Origin: Pullilachnospira sp963929535
Lineage (GTDB): Bacteria > Bacillota > Clostridia > Lachnospirales > Lachnospiraceae
DNA length: 64,000 bases
Assembly (NCBI GenBank): GCA_963929535.1
Contig: CAWVIZ010000009.1
Span: forward strand, 62,001 to 126,000
Direction: 5' to 3'
Of the stretch, positions 27,030 through 35,742 are shown in pieces. The position numbers were made by a program, and so were the translations under genes. The stretch's first letter is position 1; every line of letters starts with the position of its first letter. The notes below the pieces were generated by a model. That model saw only the letters and a program-made list of their open reading frames with translations, had not been told where the DNA came from and did no database searches.

Positions 27030-28106
27030 TTATTCCAGTGTTTCCACTGCTTCCATGGCCTGGTAGATCATATCCTGGGTTACGGGATAAGGAATGTGCT
27101 CCATGTCCGGTCCTTCTGCAGTTTCCCGCAATACCTCTTTCAGATATTCCCGGTCCAGAGGTATCTCCATCTCTTTCAGTGTGACGGGAATCCCCAGGGA
27201 TTTTAAGAAATCCCTGGCCTCCCTTAAACGTCCCCAATCCTGGTCCACCGCCAGCTGCACCAGCACTCCGTAGGCCACCACATCTCCATGGAGATACGTC
27301 TCTTCAAATCCTGGTATCAGCACCAGTCCGTAGTATACCGAGTGGGCAACAGCACAGTTGTAATCATCCAGGACCATCAGGGAAACCATACCTGTACTGA
27401 CAATATTGGCCAGCACCACCTGCTCCAGTGCAAAGGATGTCCGGTGCCGTCTGCAGTCATCAAGAGCAGCCGCCCCATGCTCCAGCAGCGGCCCGTAGCA
27501 CAGGTTGCTGATCTCCCGGCCCAGAGCAGAGCTGTGTGCCAGCCGGTCTCCTCTGGCGGCAAAGTGACATTCAAAAAATTTCCCCATGGTGTCGCCCATT
27601 CCTGCCCGCAGATATTCCCAGGGAGCGTCTGCGATCACCCGGGTATTGATAAAGCAGTGACGGGCCGGTTTCTCAAAGAAAGCAAAACGTTCAAAGTTTC
27701 CATCCTCCCTGTAGACTACGGAAAGCGCGGTAGTGGCTGCGCAGGTAGCCGCGATGGTGGGAAAGGTGAATACCGGAAGCCCGGACAGATCGGCAGCGCC
27801 TTTTGCCGTATCCAGCGCTTTTCCGCCGCCCATGCCGAAGATCATGTCCGCACCGCATGCTGCCGCATAGTCAGCCCACCGCTTCATGGAAGCTGAGGTA
27901 CAGTCTTCACCGAAAACTCCCCGGTCCGCGATGACAAGCTCCGTTTCCTTCAGCGCGTCTTCCAGAAGGCTTCCGGCCGCCTCCATGGCTTTTTCTCCTC
28001 CGATCAGCAGGATGCGTTTTCCGTATGCCCCGCATACCTGTCCTACGGCATCGTAGGCATCCTCTCCAATGGTATAATTGGCGAAATAAACTGAATAAGA
28101 TTTCAT
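27030..28106 (-). CDS. Iron-containing alcohol dehydrogenase family protein, HcxA (YbdH)-like
   Basis: 358 residues. Glycerol-dehydrogenase-like fold: IFGMGGGKALDTAKGAAD for NAD binding, IAATCAATTALSVVY, and metal-ligand histidines in HGDVVAYGVLVQL and CAVAHSVYYGL. Within this superfamily it most resembles the hydroxycarboxylate (2-oxoacid) reductases. Its start overlaps the aminotransferase stop by 4 nt. In E. coli the aminotransferase YbdL and HcxA are also encoded together, so the pair probably turns an amino acid into its 2-hydroxy acid. Confidence 0.85.
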   Translation of the reverse strand: MKSYSVYFANYTIGEDAYDAVGQVCGAYGKRILLIGGEKAMEAAGSLLEDALKETELVIADRGVFGEDCTSASMKRWADYAAACGADMIFGMGGGKALDTAKGAADLSGLPVFTFPTIAATCAATTALSVVYREDGNFERFAFFEKPARHCFINTRVIADAPWEYLRAGMGDTMGKFFECHFAARGDRLAHSSALGREISNLCYGPLLEHGAAALDDCRRHRTSFALEQVVLANIVSTGMVSLMVLDDYNCAVAHSVYYGLVLIPGFEETYLHGDVVAYGVLVQLAVDQDWGRLREARDFLKSLGIPVTLKEMEIPLDREYLKEVLRETAEGPDMEHIPYPVTQDMIYQAMEAVETLE

Positions 28107-29281
28107 GCTGTCAGCTCCTTCATCTTTGCCAGACGCCTGAGCGCCTCATCGATGGTTTCTTTCTTCCGGGCAAAGTGCAGACGGATCAGGTTGTTGACCT
28201 CTTCCTTGAAAAAGCTGGAACCGGGCACTGCTGCCACTCCGATGTTCCGGATCATCCATTCGCAGAACTCCATGTCCGTCCATCCCTGAAACTGGGGAAG
28301 ATCCAGAAATTCCTGAATATCAACCAGTACGAAATAAGTCCCCTGAGGCACATTGTGCTTCAGACCGATCCCGTCCAGCCCCTTCAGAAAATAATCTCTT
28401 TTTTCCGTATAAATTCTCAGAAGGTCTTCATAGTAGGAATCCGGAAAAGTCAGTCCGGTCACAGCCGCTTCCTGAAGGGGGGAGGCGGCGCCTACCGTCA
28501 GGAAATCATGGACCTTCTTGGCCGCCTCGATAACCTCCCCGGGGCCGATCAGATACCCAAGACGCCAGCCGGTGACAGAATACGTCTTGGACAGAGAATT
28601 ACAGGTGATGGTATGGTCGTACATACCGGGAAGGGATGCCATACAGGTGTGGTGATACGGCGCATAGACCATATGCTCATATACCTCATCGGTTACCACA
28701 AACGCATCGTATTTCAGCGCCAGCTCCCCGATCTGCATCAGCTCTTCCCGGGAAAATACCTTCCCGCAGGGGTTGGAAGGGTTACAGATGATGATCGCTT
28801 TGGCTCCTTCCTGAAAGCCTTTTTCGATCAGGCGGATATCGAAGGTATATTCCGGAGGAACCAGCGGGATATAGACAGGCTCTGCTCCTGACAAAACGGC
28901 GTCTGCTCCGTAATTTTCGTAAAAGGGAGAAAAAACCATGACCTTGTCTCCGGGGTTGCAGATCGTCATCATAGCGCACATCATGGCTTCTGTTCCGCCG
29001 CAGGTGACTACGATCTCCGTTTCCGGATCGATGGGTCTTCCCACTGCTTTTTCCTGCTTTCTGGCCAGTGCCTGACGAAAATTCTCCGCACCGAAAGTGA
29101 TGGGATACTGATGGGGCCCATCATAGGATACCCTGGCCAGTGCGTCCAGCATTTCTCTTGGCGGATCAAAGTCCGGAAATCCCTGAGAAAGATTGATCGC
29201 TCCATATTCATCGCTGATCCTTGTCATCCTGCGGATCACGGAATCTGTAAAGGTTCCTACCCGTTCGCTTAACTTTGGCAT
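28103..29281 (-). CDS. Pyridoxal-phosphate aminotransferase, YbdL-like
   Basis: 392 residues. Class I fold: INLSQGFPDFDPP near the N-terminus, TCGGTEAMMC, ICNPSNPCGKVF, DEVYEHMVY and the PLP lysine in NSLSKTYSVTGWRLGY. The gap-free SQGFPDF opening is that of methionine/aromatic aminotransferases such as YbdL. Start at 29281 follows GGAAAGGAAG; the longer frame lacks a ribosome site. First gene of the operon read from 29417-29447. Confidence 0.92.
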   Translation of the reverse strand: MPKLSERVGTFTDSVIRRMTRISDEYGAINLSQGFPDFDPPREMLDALARVSYDGPHQYPITFGAENFRQALARKQEKAVGRPIDPETEIVVTCGGTEAMMCAMMTICNPGDKVMVFSPFYENYGADAVLSGAEPVYIPLVPPEYTFDIRLIEKGFQEGAKAIIICNPSNPCGKVFSREELMQIGELALKYDAFVVTDEVYEHMVYAPYHHTCMASLPGMYDHTITCNSLSKTYSVTGWRLGYLIGPGEVIEAAKKVHDFLTVGAASPLQEAAVTGLTFPDSYYEDLLRIYTEKRDYFLKGLDGIGLKHNVPQGTYFVLVDIQEFLDLPQFQGWTDMEFCEWMIRNIGVAAVPGSSFFKEEVNNLIRLHFARKKETIDEALRRLAKMKELTA

Positions 29282-29416
29282 ATCTGTACTTCCTTTCCTG
29301 TCTGTCCTAAAAACCTCCGGATCCCCCGGAGAACCCCGCGGCTGCCGCAAGCTGCTGATACAGCCAGACGGGGTTCCGTAAAAATATCCGGTTGACGGTG
29401 ATCCGAATCTTTGCTT

Positions 29417-29447
29417 ATAATAAAGTATTACGTTACGGTATAGTCAA
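29417..29447 (-). promoter_or_regulatory. MerR-type promoter with 19-bp spacer
   Basis: On the minus strand TTGACT (29442-29447) and TATTAT (29417-29422) are 19 bp apart, the over-long spacing that MerR proteins correct by twisting DNA. The spacer contains ACCGTAACGTAATACTT, with an imperfect dyad. It drives the aminotransferase operon, opposite to the merR gene. Confidence 0.7.
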
Positions 29448-29464
29448 GGAGAAAATGTATAATT

Positions 29465-30310
29465 ATGCAAAAATTCAATATTCCATGCATAAAAACCGGG
29501 GATTTTGCCAGACTGTGCGGCACAAACAAACGGACACTGTTTCATTACGATGAGATCGGCCTGTTCTCGCCGGCCTGCACAGACGAAAAAGGATACCGCT
29601 ATTACAGTGAGAATCAGTGCGATGTTTTTTTTACGATCACCTGTCTCAGGGAACTGGGAATGCCTCTGAAGGAGATCAAGGCTTATATCTCCCACCGCAG
29701 TCCGGCTGCTGTGGAACAGCTTCTGGCAGAACAGCAGGCGCGGGTCAGAGCTGAGCTTGCACAGCTTGCCCATATCCAGACAGTTATCGATACGAAGCTT
29801 TCCCTTCTCCGTCAGGCCCGCCAGTTCCAGGATGTCTCGGGGCTTTCCGCTGTCTTTTGTGAGCGTCAGGAAGAGGATGAGCTGCTGGTACTCAGTGAAC
29901 CGCTGTACTCCGATGATCATGACACGATTTTTTCCTGCCTCTGCCAGCATATCGGGGACTGCAGCCGCCATCAGCTGAATTCGGGATATCCCTATGGCGC
30001 CATGCTGCCCTGGGAAACCCTGAAACAGGGAGATTATGAGACTTACGCTTATTTTTTCACAAAAACCTGCCTTCCCCTGTGCGAGATCCCCTCTGAAATG
30101 AAGGTGCACCGGAAAAAGGCAGGGAATTACGCCGCTGTATATCTCCGGGGCGACTATTATGCGTCAGATGCCGCTTTTGACACCCTGAGGGACTGGATGG
30201 CAAGGGAAGGAAAAACTCCCGGAAGCTTTGTCTACAAAGAGGCTGTACTGGATGAGCTGTCCGCAAAGGAAGAGGATTATCTCACAAGAATTTCCGTTCT
30301 CTATGAGTGA
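29465..30310 (+). CDS. MerR family regulator with GyrI-like effector domain
   Basis: 281 residues. Winged helix KTGDFARLCGTNKRTLFHYDEIGLFSPACTDEKGYRYYSENQ, a coiled-coil dimer helix (~75-120) and a C-terminal effector-binding domain of the BmrR/GyrI kind with acidic residue at YKEAVLDE. The ATG at 29465 is 14 nt from AAGGAG, a long spacing; an out-of-frame ATG lies between. It is divergent from the aminotransferase operon and its promoter overlaps that operon's, so it is the likely activator. Confidence 0.9.
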   Translation: MQKFNIPCIKTGDFARLCGTNKRTLFHYDEIGLFSPACTDEKGYRYYSENQCDVFFTITCLRELGMPLKEIKAYISHRSPAAVEQLLAEQQARVRAELAQLAHIQTVIDTKLSLLRQARQFQDVSGLSAVFCERQEEDELLVLSEPLYSDDHDTIFSCLCQHIGDCSRHQLNSGYPYGAMLPWETLKQGDYETYAYFFTKTCLPLCEIPSEMKVHRKKAGNYAAVYLRGDYYASDAAFDTLRDWMAREGKTPGSFVYKEAVLDELSAKEEDYLTRISVLYE

Positions 30311-30344
30311 TGCAGACGATAAGAATAAGAGACGGGATCAGGCC

Positions 30345-30371
30345 CCGGATCTCCGCAGAGCTGAGATCCGG
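30345..30371. terminator. Inverted repeat between merR and the DUF3786 gene
   Basis: CCGGATCTC and GAGATCCGG form a perfect 9-bp stem with a 9-nt loop between convergent genes; no T tract on either side. Confidence 0.5.
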
Positions 30372-30372
30372 A

Positions 30373-31011
30373 TCAGAGAGAATCTGCAGCGAGATCCTGT
30401 TTGAAAAGTGTGATGATATGGGAGATTAAAAACCAGACAGTTTCATAGTGCATAAAATCCAGCATGTTCCTATCGCACAGAAACTGCAGCTGGGCAGGAA
30501 ACTCCTCGTCAGAATCCCAGAGGCGGAAAATCACACACAGATTGCCAAAAACCGGAATCCGGTACGCCACATCCCCTCTCTCCTCCCGGATTCCTCCCAG
30601 CCGCTGGCAGGCTGCTGCCACCTCCCTGTCCCGGTGGTCAAACCATTTTGCCTCCTGCTCCAGAATTCCCTTCCCCGCATACACGGTTCCTGAAGCGACA
30701 GACGCCAGATTCTGCAGCATCACATATTCTCCGGAAATCCTGCATCCCTCCTTTGAACAGCACAGCAGATCGTAAATGGTCATGGCGTCATTGTATTGGG
30801 CTTCCCGCCACCTGCCCGCCGTCCGGTCAAGCCACTGGATCCCGCCGTTTCTCCGGTTTACCCGGTAGCTGAAGGAGAGGAAGGTCAGATACAGATACTC
30901 CTCATCCGCCTCAAGCGACAGCTTCCGGATGATCATTTCCTGGTCATAGGTGAGAAATCTCTCCGCCATCCGCTCCTTCATGATTTCATAATTGGATTTA
31001 TTCTTTTTCAT
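30373..31011 (-). CDS. DUF3786 domain protein
   Basis: 212 residues. DQEMIIRKLSLEADEEYLYLTFLSFSYRVNRRNGGI and the end HYETVWFLISHIITLFKQ are typical of DUF3786, a family found near corrinoid and metal genes in anaerobes. Start at 31011 (MKKNKSNYE) overlaps the end of the nucleotidyltransferase pseudogene region by a few bases. Function unknown. Confidence 0.75.
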   Translation of the reverse strand: MKKNKSNYEIMKERMAERFLTYDQEMIIRKLSLEADEEYLYLTFLSFSYRVNRRNGGIQWLDRTAGRWREAQYNDAMTIYDLLCCSKEGCRISGEYVMLQNLASVASGTVYAGKGILEQEAKWFDHRDREVAAACQRLGGIREERGDVAYRIPVFGNLCVIFRLWDSDEEFPAQLQFLCDRNMLDFMHYETVWFLISHIITLFKQDLAADSL

Positions 31012-31012
31012 C

Positions 31013-31839
31013 TCACACCGCCTCACATAGTGCCTGGGTTTCCCCGCAAAGTTTTTTCATCAGAGAGAGGCCTTCTATGGGGTTACTGCCCAATATCTGA
31101 AAGATCTCATTTATCCGTTCCGAATAATTCTCCGGTTTCTTTTCAAACCCATCGATGCGGAAGATCGCTTTCTTTTCATTGAGCAGCCACTGTCTGTTCG
31201 TGGCAAACAGCGCCTGATTCATGGCGGATACTGCCCGGAATGCCAGCCCTGCCAGATAACAGCGGTCACCCCTGGACAGATATTTTTCAGCCAGATCACA
31301 GGAAAACCCGGCTTCAAAGGCAAAAAAGCCGATCAGCGCCTTCCGCAGCGCCTCCGGATATGCTTCCGCATACTGCTTCTGCTCTTGGAACTCCCAATCC
31401 CGGGAATACAGCACCCGGCAGGCAGCCAGCTCTCCCCGGTAAGCCACATTGAGAAAGGCGTGAGGATGCCCCGTCTGATAATGGGCCGAAAATTTACCTC
31501 TGTCGGTTTCCCTGACAGCCTCCGTCACCCGGTCCCAGTCCCTGAGAATCAGATCCACGGAACATCCGCCGATTTTCAGCCAGCCGCCGCAGTTTACCCA
31601 GGGCCCCCAGCCTCCCTCCTGACAGATCAGATTCTCCCGGTGGCCGTCATCCAGCTCTTTTGCCAGACGATTCAGCATCCCGTAGTCCAGCTTCTCTTTT
31701 TCGTAGTAAATACCGATATCAATATCCGAGTCCGCTTCCTCCGTTTTCGTGGCCGGGAACCGCCCAGGACGATCCCTTTGATAAACGGACAGACTGCCAG
31801 TGTGCGGACGATTCTGTCACAGATTTCTTCTGTCCTCAT
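31013..31839 (-). pseudogene. Nucleotidyltransferase-domain protein, frameshifted near the active site
   Basis: The 3' part (31013-31678) reads LAKELDDGHRENLICQEGG ... in one frame. Upstream, an ATG at 31839 after AGGAGGGG starts MRTEEICDRIVRTLAVCPF ... IVLGGSR in another frame. Restoring one G (CGGCC to CGGGCC near 31754) joins them as GGSRATKTEEADSDIDIGIYY, the classical GS-x10-DxD nucleotidyltransferase motif. So a one-base deletion has broken the gene exactly in the catalytic loop. The product would be an aminoglycoside-adenylyltransferase-like protein of unknown substrate. Confidence 0.85.
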
Positions 31840-31934
31840 CGATTTTCCCCTCCTGTATTCTCATCGTTCACGTCAGCCGGCAAATTCTATTTCTTCATTG
31901 TATCCCCTTTCAATTCGACAACATAGAATTTTTC

Positions 31935-32129
31935 CTATTCTTTTATCTTTTTGGTATCTTCAAGATAGAATTCAAGATACCCACATTCAGGACATACAGC
32001 AACATGAACCTTACCAAGATTATCTTTGAAAATTCCCTGCTTTGTTATCTTTAAACCGTACGCACCACCCTCAACTTTTACATCATAATTTTCAATCATA
32101 TTACAATTACATCGAATACACTTTCTCAT
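31935..32129 (-). CDS. Small zinc-ribbon protein
   Basis: 64 residues from the methionine at 32129, which follows TTTGGAGG; the four-codon longer start has no such site. CIRCNCNM and CPECGYLEFY give two Cys-x2-Cys knuckles, as in small nucleic-acid-binding zinc-ribbon proteins of Firmicutes. AT-richer than its neighbours, so perhaps acquired. Confidence 0.7.
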   Translation of the reverse strand: MRKCIRCNCNMIENYDVKVEGGAYGLKITKQGIFKDNLGKVHVAVCPECGYLEFYLEDTKKIKE

Positions 32130-32177
32130 ATATACCTCCAAATGGGAAGTTTATTACTTTTTACTTCCATATCTATT

Positions 32178-32738
32178 TTACAGGGAAAATCTATTATATT
32201 CCTGATAACAGTCCATGCAAAGCATTTCCTCTCCCTGTATCCGTATCATATTCTCAGATGTACTTTCTCCGCACCGGCTGCAGGTGATGGACTGAAAAAT
32301 CCTAGCGCCTTCCGGCAGATCCAGTTTTACCTCTTTCACATCAAACATATCCTCTGGCTTTAGTGCCTGGTAATAGGCAAAAGACTCTGCCCGCGTCATC
32401 CCCTCCGGGCATGGTTTTAGCACAAGGCGGACGGATTTTCCATTTCTGCGGTTATAGAAGGAAAAGGCCTGTTTCCCGCGCATATGAAACAGAAGATTCC
32501 CTTTCCCAATACTGCATCCCAGGATCACCTGGATCGCATCTACACCACAGGCATCATTTTCCGCAATACAAACCAGTTCTTCATCCCTGGAGATACAGCC
32601 CTGCTCCTCGGGTAAATCCGAAAGAGAAACATCCAGTAATTTCAGCACATAAACCGCCGCCTTATATCCGATGGTCAGGCCACCGCATTCATGTCCGTGG
32701 AAAGCCACGCATTTTTTCCAAAGTTTCGTATGATCCAT
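32178..32738 (-). CDS. FmdE family metal/zinc-binding protein
   Basis: 186 residues. KCVAFHGHECGGLTIGYKA is the FmdE signature (His/Cys ligands), NDACGVDAIQVILGCSIGKGNL follows, and a C-terminal zinc knuckle CSRCGEST...CMDCYQEY ends the protein. FmdE-like proteins often sit beside metal or tungstate/molybdate importers; here an FecE-type ATPase gene is next upstream. Start at 32738 has AGGAGG five bases before it. Confidence 0.88.
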   Translation of the reverse strand: MDHTKLWKKCVAFHGHECGGLTIGYKAAVYVLKLLDVSLSDLPEEQGCISRDEELVCIAENDACGVDAIQVILGCSIGKGNLLFHMRGKQAFSFYNRRNGKSVRLVLKPCPEGMTRAESFAYYQALKPEDMFDVKEVKLDLPEGARIFQSITCSRCGESTSENMIRIQGEEMLCMDCYQEYNRFSL

Positions 32739-32933
32739 GTTTTCCTCCTGCATATGCCAGTATATGTGGCAATTTTTGTTGTAACTGTTTCTGTTATCGT
32801 TCCAATTTCACTGAGCCCGTCTATGTAATCCCCTATCTTCTGTTCTTCTTCCGGCGTAAGCTGATTTTGCAGTTTTGCGCGGTCCCCAAAACTGTTCCTG
32901 TATTTTTCCAGACGCTATCCCACCTGTTTTTAT
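32739..32933. other. Spacer between the FecE-type ATPase and fmdE genes
   Basis: About 195 nt with no reading frame of note; nothing recognised apart from the fmdE ribosome site. Confidence 0.4.
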
Positions 32934-33689
32934 TTATTCATCTACCATGATGATCTTCCGTCCTCTGACCTCTGCGGTTTCCCCCTGTACTCCATAGACC
33001 TGCCAGATTGCTTCTCTGTCGATCACCCGCGCATCTCCATACCGGAATACCGCGCCGTCCCGCATCAGAAGGAACCGGTCACAAAAGCGCAGCGCAAGGT
33101 TCAGGTCATGGATGACCATAATGGCGGCAATACCTGTTTCGTGACAAATATCCTTTACTGTCTGTAGTACCTGATACTGATTCTTCAGATCCAGGCTGCT
33201 GGTGGGTTCATCCAGAAGCAGCAGTCTGGGCTTCTGTGCAAGCGCCCTGGCAAGCATCACTTTTTGACGCTCCCCGCCGCTTAACTCATTTAGGAACCGG
33301 CCTCTCATCTCTGTCAGTCCAAGGCGCTCCATGGCTTCATGGACGATCCTGTGATCATTTTCCGTAAATCCCCACTGCATATACGGCTTTCTGCCAAGCA
33401 TCACCATATCATGAACTGTCATCTGTGTACTTGGAACTGTCTGCGCGACAAAGGCGATCCTTTTTGCCACCTCCCGCACCGGCAGCCTGCGTATTTCCTC
33501 TCCATCCAGGGAAATGCTGCCCGTCTCCGGATCTATGATGCGGTTGAAGCATTTCAGCATCGTACTTTTTCCTGCCCCGTTATTGCCAAGAACAGAAAGG
33601 AACTTGCCGTCTTCCAGCTTGAAATTGATTCCCTTCAGAACCTGCGGCCCGCCCTGGTAGTGAAATTTCAGATCCTTTACGCTTAACAT
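32934..33689 (-). CDS. FecE/BtuD-type ABC ATPase
   Basis: 251 residues, intact. Walker A GNNGAGKST, LNELSGGERQKVMLARAL signature, Walker B LLLLDEPTSSLD, and HDLNLALRFCDRFLLMRDG, all typical of the iron-siderophore / cobalamin / metal importers. Overlaps the permease remnant by 7 nt. Since the permease and binding protein have been fused by a deletion, this ATPase has no local partner. Confidence 0.9.
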   Translation of the reverse strand: MLSVKDLKFHYQGGPQVLKGINFKLEDGKFLSVLGNNGAGKSTMLKCFNRIIDPETGSISLDGEEIRRLPVREVAKRIAFVAQTVPSTQMTVHDMVMLGRKPYMQWGFTENDHRIVHEAMERLGLTEMRGRFLNELSGGERQKVMLARALAQKPRLLLLDEPTSSLDLKNQYQVLQTVKDICHETGIAAIMVIHDLNLALRFCDRFLLMRDGAVFRYGDARVIDREAIWQVYGVQGETAEVRGRKIIMVDE

Positions 33690-34120
33690 ACACCTTTCCT
33701 CCTCTTAAACAACAGATACAGAAATAACGGCGCTCCAAGGAAGGAAGTTATGGCCCCAATCGGCAGGATCACCGGACTGACAACGGTCCGCGTCACCAGA
33801 TCTCCCAGCAGGAGCAGGGAAGCCCCTGCCAGGATGGTTCCCGGGATCAAATAAACATGATTATTTCCCACCAGTCTTCTCACGATATGCGGCGCCACCA
33901 GACCGATAAAATTGATCAGGCCCACATTCGATACGATGGTAGACGCAGCAAAACAACAAAGAATCATGTTGATCAGAATCAGCCGCCGCACAGGGATGCC
34001 AAGGCTGGCCGCCGTCTCCATTCCGGCAAGAAGGGCATTGAAATCCCAGCGGTGAAACATAAAATATACTGAAGAAAGCGCCACAACCAACAGCATAAAA
34101 CGGATCTGTCCCCATCCGGC
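33683..34120 (-). pseudogene. FecCD-type permease, C-terminal remnant
   Basis: About 145 residues, from GWGQIRFMLLVV to the end: WDFNALLAGMETAASLGIPVRRL, NVGLINFIGLVAPHIVRRLVGNNHVYLIPGT (in pieces) and the last helices of a FecCD permease. Around 190 N-terminal residues are missing; the frame begins inside the binding-protein remnant, so a deletion of roughly 1.2 kb joined the two genes. Confidence 0.88.
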
Positions 34121-34473
34121 GCTGCCGTGATGATTTCTTCCGCATATGGATCTCCGTTTGCGCCGATCACCGGAAGTTTCGCGAACTGTTCTCCGTTTAC
34201 AATGCTATAGCCACGGGAAATATCCTTCCCCTGCTCATAATCTTCCACACCGATCACAAGATCCTGTGCCTGCATATAACAGGTATAACGCAATGCGCCA
34301 ACCCCGGAACAGACAATACTATCCACCTTTTCCGGGATCGCCACCTGCCGGTCCGCTCCATCTGTGATTGTCCGCGTTTCTCCTTCCGCAGATACGGAAG
34401 CTTCAGAACTGCCACAGCCGCACATGGCAGTCAGCCCCAATACCACGGACAGTAATAGTCCTGTTTTTTTCAT
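34112..34473 (-). pseudogene. Metal-siderophore binding lipoprotein, N-terminal remnant
   Basis: MKKTGLLLSVVLGLTAMCGC is a lipoprotein signal; TDGADRQVAIPEKVDSIVCSGVGALRYTCY and the ITAAPD end are from a periplasmic-binding-protein (Fe/B12 class, PF01497-like) N-terminal third. At TAAPD the frame goes into permease sequence and nonsense. Ribosome site GGGAGGA precedes 34473. Confidence 0.88.
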
Positions 34474-34650
34474 CAAGAAGTCCTCCCTTACCGGTATTTC
34501 TGTGCATTGATAAAAGTATATCAATCCGGCTTGCCTGCCACAAGCCTCCCGGGGGGATAAAATTCAAATACGGTCTTACCCGGATTCATCGTTTACCATG
34601 AAATGACCGGCGTCTTATTGTCATGCCCAAACATTCTGTTCAGACAATCT
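34474..34650 (-). other. Leader of the binding-protein remnant
   Basis: On the minus strand GGCTTG...CAAGCC forms a small stem close to a GGGAGG run. I looked for a cobalamin or Moco riboswitch and did not find the conserved boxes. Otherwise nothing. Confidence 0.3.
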
Positions 34651-34690
34651 AAAAAGGAGCCTTCAGGAAAATTCCTGAAGACTCCAAAAA
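34651..34690 (-). terminator. Terminator of the GGGtGRT operon
   Basis: On the minus strand GGAGTCTTCAGGAA pairs with TTCCTGAAGGCTCC (one mismatched pair), followed by TTTTT. Confidence 0.9.
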
Positions 34691-34713
34691 TGCCCGTTTT
34701 ATGCGATCTTTAC

Positions 34714-35724
34714 TCAGAACTTACCAGCCTTGGCAGCTTCCTCAACAGCAACAGCCACAGCTACAGTCATACCAACCATGGGGTTGTTTCCTGCGCCGAT
34801 CAGACCCATCATCTCTACGTGAGCCGGAACGGAGGAGGATCCTGCGAACTGTGCGTCGGAGTGCATACGGCCCAGAGTATCGGTCATTCCGTAGGAAGCC
34901 GGTCCTGCTGCCATGTTGTCCGGATGCAGAGTACGTCCGGTACCGCCGCCGGATGCAACGGAGAAGTACTTCTTTCCTGCCTCGATACGCTCTTTCTTGT
35001 AGGTACCTGCCACCGGATGCTGGAAACGGGTGGGGTTGGTGGAGTTTCCGGTGATGGAAACGTCAACGTCCTCTTTCCACATGATGGCAACACCCTCACG
35101 AACATCGTTGGCACCGTAGCAGTTTACTTTCGCGCGAAGTCCTGTGGAGTAGGGTTTCCGGAATACTTCTTTCAGCTCTCCGGTGTAGTAGTCATACTGA
35201 GTCTCAACATATGTAAATCCGTTGATACGCGCGATAATCTGTGCAGCGTCTTTTCCCAGACCGTTCAGGATTACACGCAGGGGCTCTTTACGAACTTTGT
35301 TGGCCTTCTCAGCGATACCGATGGCTCCCTCAGCGGCAGCGAAGGACTCGTGGCCCGCCAGGAATGCGAAGCACTTGGTATCCTCTTCCAGAAGCATCTT
35401 GCCCAGGTTTCCATGGCCCAGACCTACTTTACGCTGGTCGGCAACAGAACCCGGAATACAGAAGGACTGAAGGCCCTCTCCGATGGCTGCTGCAGCGTCT
35501 GCGGCTTTTCTGCAGCCTTTCTTGATGGCGATGGCTGCGCCTGTGATGTAAGCCCAGCATGCGTTCTCAAAACAGATGGGCTGGATGCCTTTGATCATGT
35601 CGTATACTTCCAGGCCTGCATCTTTGGTGATCTTCTCTGCTTCTTCCAGAGACGCGATTCCGTAGCTGTTCAGAACCTCGTTGATCTTATCAATTCTTCT
35701 CTCATATGATTCAAATAAAGCCAT
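34714..35724 (-). CDS. GGGtGRT protein
   Basis: 336 residues. Carries the name-giving motif SVASGGGTGRTLHPDNMAA (~275) and the adjoining GPASYGMTDTLGRMHSDAQFAGSSS region, plus several conserved cysteines (CFENACW, GLQSFC). This uncharacterised family of anaerobes is almost always encoded beside an Fe-S scaffold-like protein, as here (19 nt downstream of it). Codon use is strongly biased, suggesting high expression. The GGG-TGRT loop looks like a nucleotide- or phosphate-binding turn, which is inference. Confidence 0.93.
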   Translation of the reverse strand: MALFESYERRIDKINEVLNSYGIASLEEAEKITKDAGLEVYDMIKGIQPICFENACWAYITGAAIAIKKGCRKAADAAAAIGEGLQSFCIPGSVADQRKVGLGHGNLGKMLLEEDTKCFAFLAGHESFAAAEGAIGIAEKANKVRKEPLRVILNGLGKDAAQIIARINGFTYVETQYDYYTGELKEVFRKPYSTGLRAKVNCYGANDVREGVAIMWKEDVDVSITGNSTNPTRFQHPVAGTYKKERIEAGKKYFSVASGGGTGRTLHPDNMAAGPASYGMTDTLGRMHSDAQFAGSSSVPAHVEMMGLIGAGNNPMVGMTVAVAVAVEEAAKAGKF

Positions 35725-35742
35725 TCTTTTATACCTCCTCGA

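Noticed and set aside
34474..34650. Cobalamin or molybdenum-cofactor riboswitch before the importer remnant
   Set aside because: A GGCTTG/CAAGCC stem is present but the conserved riboswitch boxes are not.
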